Source: Solen grandis
Taxonomy: Eukaryota; Mollusca; Bivalvia; Adapedonta; Solenidae
Length of the DNA: 64,000 bases
Assembly: GCA_021229015.1 (NCBI GenBank)
Contig: CM037785.1
Span: forward strand, 43,856,543 to 43,920,542
Direction: 5' to 3'
The notes beneath the pieces are model-generated. The model ran no database searches, was not told where the DNA came from, and saw only the letters and a list, made by a program, of their open reading frames with translations. The position numbers were made by a program, and so were the translations under genes. Position 1 is the stretch's first letter; every line of letters starts with the position of its first letter. Of the stretch, positions 37,012-48,424 are shown one piece after another.

Positions 37012-37271
37012 TTACTTGAACAAAAAGTAGTACATGACACCCACAATGGCGACAATCCACACCATGAGTATGGGGAACACGCTCGTCTTCTGCTCCTCTG
37101 GCAGGCCCAGTGGTCTCGTCTGTAGGTGGTGGAACGTCCTTTCCCACTGGTTCATAATGGACTCACGGGCTCCAGACCACGCCCCTGGTCCCATTAGCCG
37201 GTACTGGTAAGGTGTGGCCGCATCGAAGAAACATCTCCAGGCCAGGCGTGGGTCCGTTAATATAAGTTTTC
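37012..37271 (-). CDS. FMO exon 6 (C-terminal membrane anchor)
   Basis: 260 bp, from KLILTDPRLAWRCFF through YQYRLMGPGAWSGAR, a family-typical segment, to a hydrophobic run (FPILMVWIVAIVGVMYYFLF) and TAA at 37014-37012. The acceptor is CATTTGCTAG; it joins exon 5 in phase 1 to give an arginine. Confidence 0.9.
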
Positions 37272-40200
37272 CTAGCAAATGATATTGTTAGTACATGTAT
37301 AAAAACAACTGAAAGGTTTGGCAATACTTAATTGTTTGGATTTCGCTATATAACGCTAATTTCAGCAACTTTATTTAGTGCTGTGCTGAATCATTTTAAC
37401 AAATTTTGTGCGTATCTCATCATTCTTGTTTTCCTAACAAAATACATTAATGGGCCATTTCATAACAAATACTGTCAGTTACGCATCTATTAATTTTTTG
37501 GGAGGGGTCGGTAGGCATATACGGGACCATTTACGACAGACGGGAATTTGACAGACATAATGGTCCCGAGAACCGAGAAATAGACTTTAGCTGAATTTTA
37601 AATACTTTAGCTGAATTTTAGATCCCAGTAAATTGCCATTGCTAACGGGCGAGGATTAAGACAAAAAAAAAAAAAAAAAAAAAAAAAAAAGAAAAAAGAA
37701 AAGAAAAGAGAACACTGAGGAAATCTAATATTTGATTTAATAGGATTTATTTTTTTCAAATCAATTCCAAGGTAGTGTTCAGTTTATTTGATAAGAAAAC
37801 GCATTCTATATATAGATAAGATTTTACAGAATGTATTTTACATTTAATATCATTAATAAAAGATTTATGAAACCGGGGTTTGGGAGGGGAAACATATTTT
37901 ACTTTTTTTGTTAGTATGGATGATTAAAGAAATAGTTTTGTATAAAATACATACGGATACTTGGTTTACAGCCAACCAATTCCGCCATTTCATCCATGAA
38001 TTGCACATAGTCCACCTGAATCGTATGACGTGTAGATTTCACGTAGCGCATGCCCATTGCTTTTTCTTTAGCCGCAATGTCTTCTCGCATGTCGCCTTTT
38101 GTAGGAAGATTTACAAGACCCTATGACATAAAGAGCAGGGTGAAATGAAATGTATGCTCTTTCTTCTCAAATAAGTGAATGATTTTGTATATTAATGAAC
38201 TTTGTTACTTTTACAAACAACGCCTCACATATTATTTTATTTCGTGTTTGTTCAAACAATATTAGATTATTTAAAAATGTAAGAATATCAACTTTGAAAA
38301 ATGTAGTCATCAAGAACACATGTAAAGCATGTAAAAGTAATACGAGTACACATGTACTTCAAAATGGATACAAAATTTAGCAAACATGTAGTGCATTGGT
38401 AAAAAAATAGCAAAGAAGGAGATCAACAAGAACAGAAGGAAACACATTGTTGTCAAGAAAATGTCGTGTAAGGTTATTTTGGTATTGTGAAAGGTGGTGT
38501 AAAGCAACACTACAAATATCATACCTTAAAAAGCCGAGTTGCTAGGCGACACTGCATCTCTGAAAGGGGCATGACTGCACCAAGGGGCTGGAAGCAGCCA
38601 ATCACAGCCAAGGTCTGCTTCTCTAGATCGGGTGGGAACATGTACTTGTACAGATCTACCCGATTGTCAACCACTTTGATGACATTCTCGTCTAGGAAAG
38701 GAAAGCCGAATATGTAGCCAGTCGCGAATATGATCGCATCAATATTCTCCTCGAGTGTTCCATCAACAAACACGACACCGTTTTCTGTAATCTCTTTAAT
38801 GTCTGTCTTTACCTTGACTGCGCCAGAAGCAAGTTTGTCAGGAAGGTCATTGTTTACAGTAGGATGCTGAGACATTGGATGGTGTGCAGGTTCAAGGCCG
38901 TATGTCCTGTGGTCAAAATTCCTGTTCAGAAGTTTTCGGTAATTCTTTGCTGCACTCGATGGAAATAAGCTAGTGAAAGCGATGTTAAAGCGGGTAAAGA
39001 TCGCCATATCAACTGGGATGCCTTTATCAATGATCCTTTTGAACACCCACGATCCTTTCCTTGTGCTGAGATAAACCTGTAAGAGAAAAATCAAAGGACT
39101 GGATGTACTAATGTTGCGTTAAGCATAACCTAAACATTAAAAGAGAAGTGGCTTGAAATTTAGAAATGTTTTGTAAACAACGCAACAAAAACATCTTTTT
39201 CTGAATGACGTATCTATGTCTTTATTCTGTTCTGTAACAGGGTAGGTGTCGGGTGAGTAGATACATCCCTGATCCTGACCTAAATATATCCGAAATTGTA
39301 TATATCTTGGTTGTTGTACAAGCTACATATCCGCACTTTTCAACATATATTCACTATTTCACATGTTGTTTTAGCAACTAATAAATGATTAAGGAAAAAT
39401 TGTTTTGCATTTTATATACATTGTAGAAAGCTGTTTGCTTTTCATTGTTTATGTATATGAACATTTCCCTCTATATATATATATATATATAATCTGAAAA
39501 TAAACAAATTTTATATTTATGCGTTATATCGACCGCCCTTTATCCAGTGGTATGTGTAAGTGTTACAGATCGAAAGGTTGGGGGTTCGAATTCCGCCGGG
39601 CGTAATTCATTTAAACCCTTCCAGGGCACAAAGTACCGTTCCCAAGAAACCATTATTATGTATTAACAGAAAAAAGCTATAGAAAGTTTTAAAGTTATGT
39701 TTGTGTTAGTGTTGTCAGTAAAGGCTTGATTTTTTTCATACCTGGGAAGAAATTCGGCTGAGCTCCACCGCGATGTCACCGCCAGAGTTTCCGATACCAA
39801 CGACAACCACTCGTTTATCTTCGTAACCATGGTAATCTTTGTAGTCGTGGGAGTGCAGAATCTGACCTTTGAATTTCTCCATTCCAGGAAATGACGGCAT
39901 TTTGACGTCAGCGTGATGCCCGGTACAGACGAGGACGGCGTCAAACGTCTTCTGTTTTGTTTCCCCTGACGTCTTGTTTCGGTATGTTACGTCCCATTTC
40001 CCGGAAGTGTTGAAATCATCACTTTTCCTCACTGACAGGACCTACCCCGAATAGTTTTCCAATATGAGTTAAGTGTGAAACCCAATTGCTTGTGTAATAT
40101 AGCAATATATATGTCATTTGTTTATTATCATTATTAACGTGTATCGTTTTCAAAAAGCAAGAAATAATATAACACCTGAATAAGCATGAACTTAATGATT

Positions 40201-42622
40201 AGGAATCTTAAATCATATGAAAAGTCAGAATGTAATTAAAAGTTGGGGGAGAACAGAGAAAAATATGATTTTATTTAACCTGATATACCGTAAATTATGT
40301 ACTAGGCTAAAATGTTTTGCACCAATAAGGTTTTTTTAGACGGCGATAGCCGTCTTATGCTGAAAAACGAAATCAGGCCTTGCTAATTTGCATATTTTCC
40401 ACAGCAAGTTTAACTGTACCTCTCCGCGCTTAGTGCGGATCCATGCAATGCGATTCTGCACTAACGAATACGAGTGGAATATGTTACACAGACGTTTAAA
40501 TCATTACCGCTTTTAGTGTGTTATTGTTTGTTATCATTTTTTCACTGGAAGCATCAATTTTTAGCGTGAAAAGATATCCGTGACATTTCTTAACCAGAAC
40601 AGTAACCCATCTTACGTACATGAAGATCTACTCCTGTAAAAAGAAAAAGTAGTGCTCCGTATGTATGTAATTGATCTAAAGAAGTCCACACATTATTTTG
40701 CATGATGGCGAGTTAGGTTCCTCCCAGGACATTTCTTAACTTTGAAATAGATAGGCAAACATTCTAGTATCTTAAATAATCAAAAACCTGGTCAATTTCT
40801 ACACGTACAAAACAACAGATAGAATTCGCTAGTACTAGAGAAAGAGAATGACCTACTTAGGTATGCAGCTTTTTATGAATGAAAGGTTCATGACCTTTAC
40901 TCCGAATTATTATGTAACAAACAGAACTTCTGTAGCAACAGTTGGTGGAGTTTTTGTCGACATGTGATTGCTTCAATAACTTCAGAAACACTGGGTTTAG
41001 AATGTTAATCCCGTCGCCGTCTCTTAGCGCATTGTGCGCCTTGATTGTTCCTTATTTCTCAGAATCTATATGAGGCATATATTAACTATATACCAAATGC
41101 AAGAACAATATTGCATGGGAATTTCGAGTAGATATCTTGGTGTTTTAAGGTTATTACGCGCATGGTGTCCAGCGCTAAAAAGTTGAAAAATGGTTTTGGG
41201 TATTTAAAGCGACAAGGACTTCAAGAAAATGAGGACTCTAAAAACAACAGTGAATCAATTAATGTTTTCTTTATACAAATCAATATTATTTAGGAATTAT
41301 TCAATCTTCAATTTAATTCATTGGAGTTTTATATTTCGTTAGAAAACACAGACCCTATGGTACGATTTAAGATTACGATCCGTTACAAAGCTCCAACTTG
41401 CCTGCAAATGACCGACGGCTTGCAGCCTGTCCTCTTCAGATTTATGATTATACCGAGGATTTTGAGTAATGATATTGAAAAAATACAAATATTCAGGAAT
41501 AAAATTTGCGGTGAATGATATGACCGTTCAGTCAGTAATAATTTTTTACATGGGCCCTTACAAAAAATGAAAAAAAAAATCGTTGAAACTTAACCACTTG
41601 TTAAATAACAGTAACGTTGATCTTTATTTAAAGCTTAGTAATAATTGATTGTGCATGAGAAAAGCTTTCCAAAAAATATATTATTATTTACGATTTGTAA
41701 GGAAGCTTTAATATAATCATCAAAAACCACTGTGTTGCAAGAGCCTGGTTTAAAAAAAAAAAAAATGAAAAAGAGCAGCAAACATACCTCTATGTTAAAG
41801 CTGATAAATTTCTTCAGCTTAAATGCATCGGCGTATAGATGGAAGTATTTGTCGACGTAACGATTGTGCATGAAGGTTGCATACTCCTGTAAAAGAGATA
41901 TGTATTTACTAGGAGATACATTGCTAGTATAATGTGTTCATAAAACATAAACTGTTAATAATAGTATAGGTAGCTCTAGGGCTGAAACAAGTCTATTATT
42001 TTTATGGTTATCCGTCATGCTATTACCCGCGGGTACCCGTACAAATGTTGTTGTTGTTGTTGTATTGGGGTTTACCGTCGCTGCGATGGTATTTCAATCA
42101 TATAGCGACGTCCAGCTAATTACAGGTGGAGGAAGACCCCGAGTACACAGAGGTATCCGGGTAGAACCACCGACCTACCGCAAGCCAGCTGGAATGCTTC
42201 CTCACATGAAAAATCCGAGGTCCCTACCGGGATTCGAACCCACAGCGGTGAGGGGCTGAGAGATTTGTAGTCCACGACTGTAACCGCTAGGCCACGGCGG
42301 TCCCCCGTACAAATGTAGTCAATGCATTAAAAACGAATGATCGGTATTTACCACATGTAATAATCTTAGTAAATAATTTTAACTAATTTCAGTAAGAACA
42401 CACAACATACACATATTTACTAATTTTTTGACAGAGTGTAGAATTAAGTTAAAAATATTTTACTGACATGTTTATATATAATAAAGAAAGAAAAGAAGTA
42501 CAGCATATATCATAATAGAAAAGGCCGACATCGGGTGACGGGTACTCGTTTCAGCCCTAGCTGAAAAAAGTAAAAGGTGTATACAATATTCATATTTTGT
42601 ATAATTATGAATCACCATCACT

Positions 42623-42653
<31 letters not shown>

Positions 42654-45600
42654 ATGTGTTAGACTGAAACTAATATCGATTGATTAGTTTGCTATCTGAA
42701 TGCATGTTGTCAAATCATTTCTGTACAGTATTATTGCATGGTATTATCCTCATAGTCTTCACTCCATATTTGGTTCTCTGGTAATAAAATACACATACAC
42801 ACATGTGTACATACACTTATCACACTGGCAAATTGTGATAATGGTGCTTCATGCTTTTCAAGTTTTGATTTGAAGTGACGTTGTATGATTAATGATTTTA
42901 TGATTTGTGTATGTTGGTATGTATGTATGTGTGTTATAAATTTATTTATTTACCAATTTATTTATTTATTTGTATGTGACCTTTTGTATGATATAGTTGA
43001 GTATATATACATGTACATATATTATGTGTGTATGTGTGGGAAAAAGAGAGAGTAAATACATGTATGTTTACGTGAGTGTTAGTTATCAGTTAAAAGAAAA
43101 GACAACAATATAAATAATTTATTCTAGGGCGGTGGTTAAATATAGTTTTGATGGCGTCTTATGTACTAAATCTATTGACAGTATCCAGCCCCAGGTATAT
43201 GTACGTGTTGTTTTTACTATCAAATAGGTAATGATATCTGTAGCTGGAGAGCTATGGTTAATTATCACAAGTTAAAAACTGTTACAGAATCAAAATTAAT
43301 GTTATTTTTCCAAGTTATGTAACTGTACTACTAAATTATAAATTTAATTATATAAGTTACAAGAAATCATTGATGTTATAACGATACTAACCGTAAATAA
43401 AACTTCTGGTCATGACATGATCAGTCATAATATGATAAGAAACACCTCAGAAACAGTATGTAAATCTTTGTGTATGTTATTTAGCAAATCATTAGTTGAA
43501 ACTAAATTTCCAGATTTATGGAAACTTGCAAATATTATCCCTTTTTTCAAAAAAAGGTGACAAACATAAAGCTGAAAACTACAGACCCGTATTTCTTCTA
43601 AATTGCTGTGGAAAAATATTTGAAAGAATAAAATTTTAGTATATGCATATTTTTTATATCAAATTTCCTATTACATAAATATCAGTCAGATTTTACCTCA
43701 ACACTCAGCAACTTATCAATTAATAGATATTTATCACTATATACATGTATGTTAAACAATAGGTAATAAACAATATGGATGTGTGTTTTTTTGTGACGTT
43801 TCAAAAGCTTTTGACAGATTCAAGCACAAAGGGTTGATATTTAAATTACAACAATATTTTTTTTTGTGGAAATCTAATGACCTGGCTAACTGATTATTTA
43901 GCAAACAGAAGACAAGGAGTAATTATTCAGTCTGAAGAATCAAAGATTCAGCTTTTAAATGCTTGAGTTCCATAGGGGTCTGTTTTTGGACAATTTATTT
44001 TTAATTTATATTTTATATAAATGATATTGCAGAATCTTTATTAAGTTTAACTACACTTTATGCAGATGACAGTTCATTTCATGCTACATCATCTCCCAAT
44101 GACCAAGAGAGTATAGTGAATCATGATCTTACAATATTATAAACATGGTTAAAAGATGACTTGACTATTTGAGTTTACATTTGCTTCGATAGCCACGGAG
44201 GCCCCGGTCCAAAACGGTTAATGATCTTTAATCCTAAAAAGACAGAAGCATTGTTTAAAACAAAAATATAAAACATTATCAAATTTGAAAATACTCCGAT
44301 AAATTTCGTAAATAATCACAAGCATTTGGGAGTAACTTTATCTCAAAACAGGTCTTTGGGACAACCATCTTAAATCTATTCTCAAGTCAACATCAAAAGT
44401 TCTAGGTATTATGCGTAGGGTGAAATATTTCCTTAGTAGGCAGGCACTAAATCAGATATATATATATATATATATCTTACATTTGTCTTATTTTATAGTA
44501 TTCATATATCGCTTGGGATGGCTGCTCATTACAAATGTCTGATTCTCTTGAACTTCTTCAACATGAAGCTGCTCGTATAGTTACCGGTTCATCCAAATCT
44601 GTTTCTATAAATAAACTTTATAAAGAATGTTGGTCGGAATCATTAAGTGCAAGACGATCTTCTCAAAAAAGTGTTATATGTATTATGTGAATAGCAACTT
44701 AGTCCATCTTATATTTAAGACTGGGTTCCGCTTATTATTGGAAACATTCATGGATAACCCGTTAGGAATAGCAATGACTATTCACGCACATTTTGTAGAA
44801 AAAATCATGTAGTCCATCATCTATCTTACTAAATGAAGATCAAGAAATTCTATAACATTGTTATCTTTAAAAGTAATCTGCTGAATATTAGTACAAATAA
44901 GCTTAGTGTACCTCTGTATTGCAATCATAGAGACAGGTCCGGTTATTAATACACCGGTTGCAAAATTATTGTAGTAATTAAATGGAGACCTTCAAAAAAC
45001 ATCTTTAAACTGACCCTTTTTGTAGCACTTGTCATACTATAGAAAATACAAATCACTTCTTCTTTGAATGTCAACGATTTAATTTGCAAGGAATGTATTA
45101 CACAACTCTTTAAACTGTTTTTTTTCTCTCAATTAAACTAACCTTTATTATTTGGGATCCAAACCTATCATTGATAGATAATAACTGCAATAATGATAAT
45201 GTTATATAGTCACATTCAGAGTCAAAATCAAAACTACATTTATATCACATCTGTTTGATATAACGCACGGCATTACTGTTATATTTGGAAATTGTATTAA
45301 GATAGGGGAAGGGCTGTAACTCAGTTGGATAGAACTTGTAGCCCGACCCCATTTCAAATATTTTGAAATAAAAAAAATGTTGAAACTAAAGCCCTATCTA
45401 GCTCCCTGCTTAGTGTTCAGCATATTTTAACCCTTTCCCTCATATAGACTCATTTTGACGCACTCAATAGGTACCACATAAAGCCTGATCTGCAGAAAAC
45501 CACAGTTACACCTTACCAAATTGAATTATAAAGTCCTCATTTCCAGACCATTGAGGAGCAGCGAACAGCATAAAACCTGACCAGCCTGCGAGTTACTCGC

Positions 45601-46959
45601 AGGCTGACCTGGTTTTGTGTTGTTCGCATAGGTCTTTTCATGGTGTTCTCTATGAGGGAAAGGGTTAAGGGTAGTTTCAGGCGCCGTGGTTCAGTGGTAA
45701 GGTGCGGATACAAACACTATATAGTTTCTCGGTGTGGGCAAGGATTTTCATGACTTGCAAAGTACTGCACCAACCCCAAAACCGTCGAGAGGGATAAGTA
45801 TAAGATCAAGTTATAAGAACTTGATTCCAAATCGACATAAGATGCATCAGTTTAAATCAGTTCCAGACCCTTTTGATCCGGTATCAGGATAATGTGACTG
45901 AGTTTGGTACATGTATGTATCCTGTCACATGTCTACGGCGTGATACTGTAGTGTGGCAGCACTAAATCTGTCTCAAGTCTCCAAATAACTGAAATACTGT
46001 CGGTGGGACGCTAAAATTTACAATAATTTTATTAACTACATTATGCACAAAGGGTCCTCTTTTCTAACACTTAACCAGATGATTGGTTTGTATACTCTGA
46101 TGTAATGTAATGTAGATCTAGTTTTGATGTACGTCCGATATTATAAAAGAACAAACTGTAGTCCGTGTACACTATGTTAGCCGTCTACTTTTTGTTTATA
46201 CATAAATCATGCTAAAAGGATCATTTAATTAAGTTAAATACACGTATATACCCGGCTGACTTATTCCGTTTCACTAGATGACATCATGCCGTGGGGAAAT
46301 AGGCAAGCAAACCGTCGTAATACAGTAGTTATTGATTAAATTATCGACCTATGAAAACGCGAATGTTAAATGCAACACTCTTCGGCTGAATACAATTGCT
46401 TTATGATTGGTTTTAAAAACATGATGCGGTCAATGAAATGGCGCTATTTGACACACCCTAAAACGATCAAATTTAGCCGTAATATTCCACGGCCTATAGA
46501 TGATCTATTGATCGGCCGTGAGTATTCGTACGTTGGTGTGATGTAATAACATACGACAACTGCTCCTTATCGAATTAGCTCACAAAAGTAATTTTTACAT
46601 TTTCAACTTGAGTGTTTTCATGATAAGATAGGAAGAGTGAATTGTTATCAGAAGAGTGAATTGTTATCAGCCAATTGACAATCATGTAGAAAGATATGCA
46701 ACTGAAACTCCCATTTAAAGATGGAATACCCTAAATAATTTATGCCAACCAATGAATCTGGTGCTTTTCTTTGTCTTCGGTCTAAGATTCTATTTGTTCA
46801 AGAATAAGATCAAAATCCATATTATACAGCTTACACCGTAAAAAAAATAGAAAAGAAAATGTCCTAAATATTCTGATTCTGCCAGATACGGAATCGCATC
46901 TCAGATAGCAAGGGTATATGGGAACAAGATGGGCTGTATCTGAGTATGCCCATATGCTT

Positions 46960-47008
<49 letters not shown>

Positions 47009-47602
47009 AAAAGAATTTTTACCATATAGCCATTGTATAATCAAGTAGAAAATATGACCAGTCATATCGATGTACATGTATATGACATTTGCCACCATTC
47101 AACGTCGGACAGTGGTGTACAATTTACTAATTTACTCTACCTCTCGCTGACCGTGCGGAATGTATCGCGTTTGCGCAGTGACCGTGCAATTTATGTGCTT
47201 GTGACAGGTAAAAAGCAAATCGGACAATACACTGGGAATAAAATATATTTAGAAATATATCGAATATCAATGATCAGACAAATCTACCATATAAACCTAG
47301 TGTTTGAATCCCGCTTTCTATGTCTATAGTTATTTCCTGTATCCACATTGCTGTAGTGATAATAAAGCAGAATATACCTTTGGAATGGGGAAGTCACTAT
47401 AACACATCATTTCTTTGGACGTGTTGATCACTGTAGACTTCATCACACATGCCTGGCCGTCCTCTACCTCCGGCGTGTAGTGCCACAGTCCCCCGATGTA
47501 GTCTGTCCTCTCGAAACATGTTGGTTCGAAACCCTCGTCCAAGCAACATTTGATGGCCGCTAGTCCGCTGGCCCCGGCACCGATTACACAAACTGAGCGC
47601 AT
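37012..47602 (-). CDS. Flavin-containing monooxygenase (FMO family), complete six-exon gene
   Basis: Six exons with matching phases give 531 codons, the usual FMO length: 47378-47602, 41788-41886, 39742-40041, 38525-39076, 37961-38120 and 37012-37271. The N-terminal FAD site GAGASG is at residues 8-13. The FMO signature FKGQILHSHDY is at about 165-175 and the NADPH site GIGNSG at about 190-195. FATGY is at 325-329 and a hydrophobic C-terminal anchor occupies roughly the last 22 residues. The family uses NADPH and O2 to oxygenate soft nucleophilic N and S atoms of xenobiotics and metabolites, bound to the ER membrane by its C-terminus. The start is the first ATG upstream of the FAD site (47602); no earlier in-frame ATG was seen. 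Intron 1 is 5.5 kb and full of transposons. The frame is intact, so it is probably functional. It cannot be matched to one vertebrate FMO paralogue. Confidence 0.93.
37663..37690. repeat. Poly(A) tract in FMO intron 5
   Basis: About 28 A followed by GAAAAAAGAAAAGAAAAG, within the intron between exons 5 and 6. Confidence 0.85.
37961..38120 (-). CDS. FMO exon 5
   Basis: 160 bp, 53 codons plus one base, GLVNLPTKGDM to VGCKP. The acceptor is TATGTCATAG and the donor GTATCC. No single-frame open reading run spans it, so it was found by continuity with exon 4 and by the family-typical DYVQFMDEMAELVG. Confidence 0.88.
38525..39076 (-). CDS. FMO exon 4 (largest)
   Basis: 184 codons from VYLSTRKGSWVF to ATRLFK. 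It contains YGLEP, the FATGY motif and YKYMFPP. The acceptor is TTTCTCTTACAG and the donor GTATGA, both phase 0. Confidence 0.92.
39530..39660 (+). mobile_element. tRNA-like SINE head in FMO intron 3
   Basis: The tRNA-like segment has an A-box-like TATCCAGTGGTATGTG and a B box GGGTTCGAATTCC near 39580-39593. CGCCC and GGGCG could pair as a short acceptor stem. It continues into a non-tRNA body (CCTTCCAGGGCACAAAG), so it is a SINE remnant and not a tRNA gene. Confidence 0.5.
39742..40041 (-). CDS. FMO exon 3 (FMO signature and NADPH site)
   Basis: 100 codons starting VLSVRKSDDF. It carries CTGHH, the signature FKGQILHSHDY and GIGNSGGDIAVELS. The acceptor is CGGGGTAG, which is pyrimidine-poor, and the donor is GTATGA. 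Confidence 0.9.
41788..41886 (-). CDS. FMO exon 2
   Basis: 33 codons, EYATFMHNRYVDKYF to FISFNIE. The acceptor is TCTTTTACAG and the donor GTATGT, phase 0 at both ends. It supplies the HNxxxxxYxxLYA helix typical of FMOs. Confidence 0.9.
42049..42304 (-). mobile_element. tRNA-derived SINE with target-site duplication (copy 2), FMO intron 1
   Basis: Same family as 11066-11299. The minus-strand head has GTGGCCTAGCGGTTA (A box) and GGGTTCGAATCC (B box), and the body carries the GGTAGGTCGGTGGTTCTACC word. It ends in an (ACA)n tail. It is flanked by CCGTACAAATGT at 42037-42048 and 42305-42316. Confidence 0.85.
42624..42653. repeat. (ATC)n microsatellite
   Basis: About ten CAT/ATC trinucleotides; the open methionine run on the other strand is an artefact of it. 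Confidence 0.9.
43385..45115 (+). pseudogene. Decayed non-LTR retrotransposon (RT domain to 3' zinc knuckle), FMO intron 1
   Basis: Successive plus-strand fragments, in several frames, read KTSGHDMISHNMIRN, WKLANIIPFFKKGDKHKAEN, YRPVFLLN, FDVSKAFDRFKHKG and LTDYLANRRQGVII. They continue with LYADDSSFHA, LMIFNPKKTEALF, NHKHLGVTLS and finally CHTIENTNHFFFECQRF. This is the ordered RT palm and thumb of a CR1/jockey/L2-like LINE followed by its C-terminal CxxC...H....C knuckle. The YADD box is intact but frameshifts and stops are many. It is interrupted at about 44161 by a SINE fragment and at 44457 by a TA run. The 5' part is missing. Confidence 0.85.
44161..44206 (-). mobile_element. Internally deleted SINE fragment inside the LINE
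   Basis: The tail words of the 11066/42049 SINE family (GACTATTTGAGTTTAC, TTGCTTCGATA) are fused directly to its extreme head (GCCACGGAGGCCCC). The middle of about 190 bp is missing. Confidence 0.65.
45305..45345 (+). repeat. tRNA-like A-box fragment
   Basis: GGGCTGTAACTCAGTTGGATAGAAC resembles the first third of a tRNA. No matching T-arm follows, so it is a fragment only. Confidence 0.35.
45431..45664. mobile_element. piggyBac-like MITE, copy 2, FMO intron 1
   Basis: 234 bp, the same length and termini as 5542-5775 (CCCTTTCCCTCATA...TATGAGGGAAAGGG), flanked by TTAA at 45427-45430 and 45665-45668. It differs from copy 1 by scattered substitutions, several of them inside the central hairpin. 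Confidence 0.85.
45676..46020 (+). mobile_element. SINE of a second tRNA-headed family
   Basis: It starts immediately after the MITE with GCGCCGTGGTTCAGTGGTAAGG, a good tRNA A box. About 290 bases on, it ends with AACTGAAATACTGTCGGTGGGACG, a tail word related to the ACTGAAATACTGTCGAAGTGACG tail of the other SINEs. Exact ends are uncertain. Confidence 0.5.
46962..47004. repeat. (AC)n microsatellite
   Basis: About 21 AC dinucleotides, about 375 bases downstream of FMO exon 1 (in intron 1). Confidence 0.95.
47378..47602 (-). CDS. FMO exon 1 (FAD-binding segment)
   Basis: 75 codons from ATG (47602-47600). It opens MRSVCVIGAGASGLA, the Rossmann strand and glycine loop for FAD, and ends YSDFPIPK. 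The donor is GTATAT from 47377. The exon ends in phase 0. Confidence 0.9.
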
Positions 47603-48071
47603 TTTTGTATGAAATGAATAGACTGGACAAGATTCGTAACACACTGATCAAGGAATATGTGTGTACTTGAATCGCTGTGTAAATAAACGAAGATAACACA
47701 AGTTCAGAAAATCTATGTCATGTCGTGTGGCGAAATCGAAAATACTCTGGTTATCGCGTTTGATGTCGGCGTGGAGTCAAGCGAAATGACGAAACCTCAA
47801 TTCGAGATTCAAAGGTGAAAAGACGAAACTTTGCGTCAAAAAAGGAAAGATAAAAACAATGTTCCGCACAGAGGAGGAGTCTGTTTTTTCCCCGTAAAAT
47901 ATGACAAATATCGTTTATTTTCTTCAGTTTTCCGCCTTCGAGATTTCGCGCCGAAACCTGCAAAATCACCCACTTACACTTATTTAATTTTAGATTACTC
48001 AATATTTAACAAACATATCAGTTTCAATTTTCTCTCACTATATCTTGTGTATTTTTGTCACCGATTAAACC

Positions 48072-48091
48072 AAAAAAAAAAAAAAAAAAAA
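48072..48091. repeat. Poly(A) tract
   Basis: About 20 A, about 470 bases upstream of the FMO start codon. Confidence 0.85.
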
Positions 48092-48351
48092 ACGACGTTG
48101 AAGTAGAGATTTTCAGGTTTTATTTTCAGTTTGCGTACCAAATATATAGGATTTAAGGAAAAAAAGGTCGAAAACAAAATTCACACTTTCTCTTAGAACT
48201 TAGTGTACAATTGCATGCATGGTTATTTTAAGTATTGTCCTAACATATACATTTTGTATTGCCATTATACTTGAAAACCGTGCTTTATCAGAACATTCGT
48301 CCATGCTGGAAAAGATATTGGACACATATCGCCTCAAATACGATATGTATT

Positions 48352-48424
48352 AGTTATTGTTTATATTTTAGATTTTATGGAATTTACCTTATCGTTTATA
48401 TTTTAGGTTTTATGGAATTTATTG
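48352..48424. repeat. Tandem duplication, about 36-bp unit
   Basis: TTAT(T/C)GTTTATATTTTAG(A/G)TTTTATGGAATTTA occurs twice back to back. Confidence 0.75.

Noticed and set aside
39530..39610. Possible true tRNA gene
   Set aside because: The A and B boxes are present, but the cloverleaf is imperfect and the sequence continues into a SINE-type body.
42017..42259. 80-codon plus-strand frame
   Set aside because: Lies on the antisense side of a tRNA-derived SINE; similar frames appear wherever the SINE occurs.
47330..47644. FMO start extended upstream of 47602
   Set aside because: The upstream in-frame initiation candidate is GTG, not ATG; the ATG at 47602 places the FAD loop at the family-typical position.
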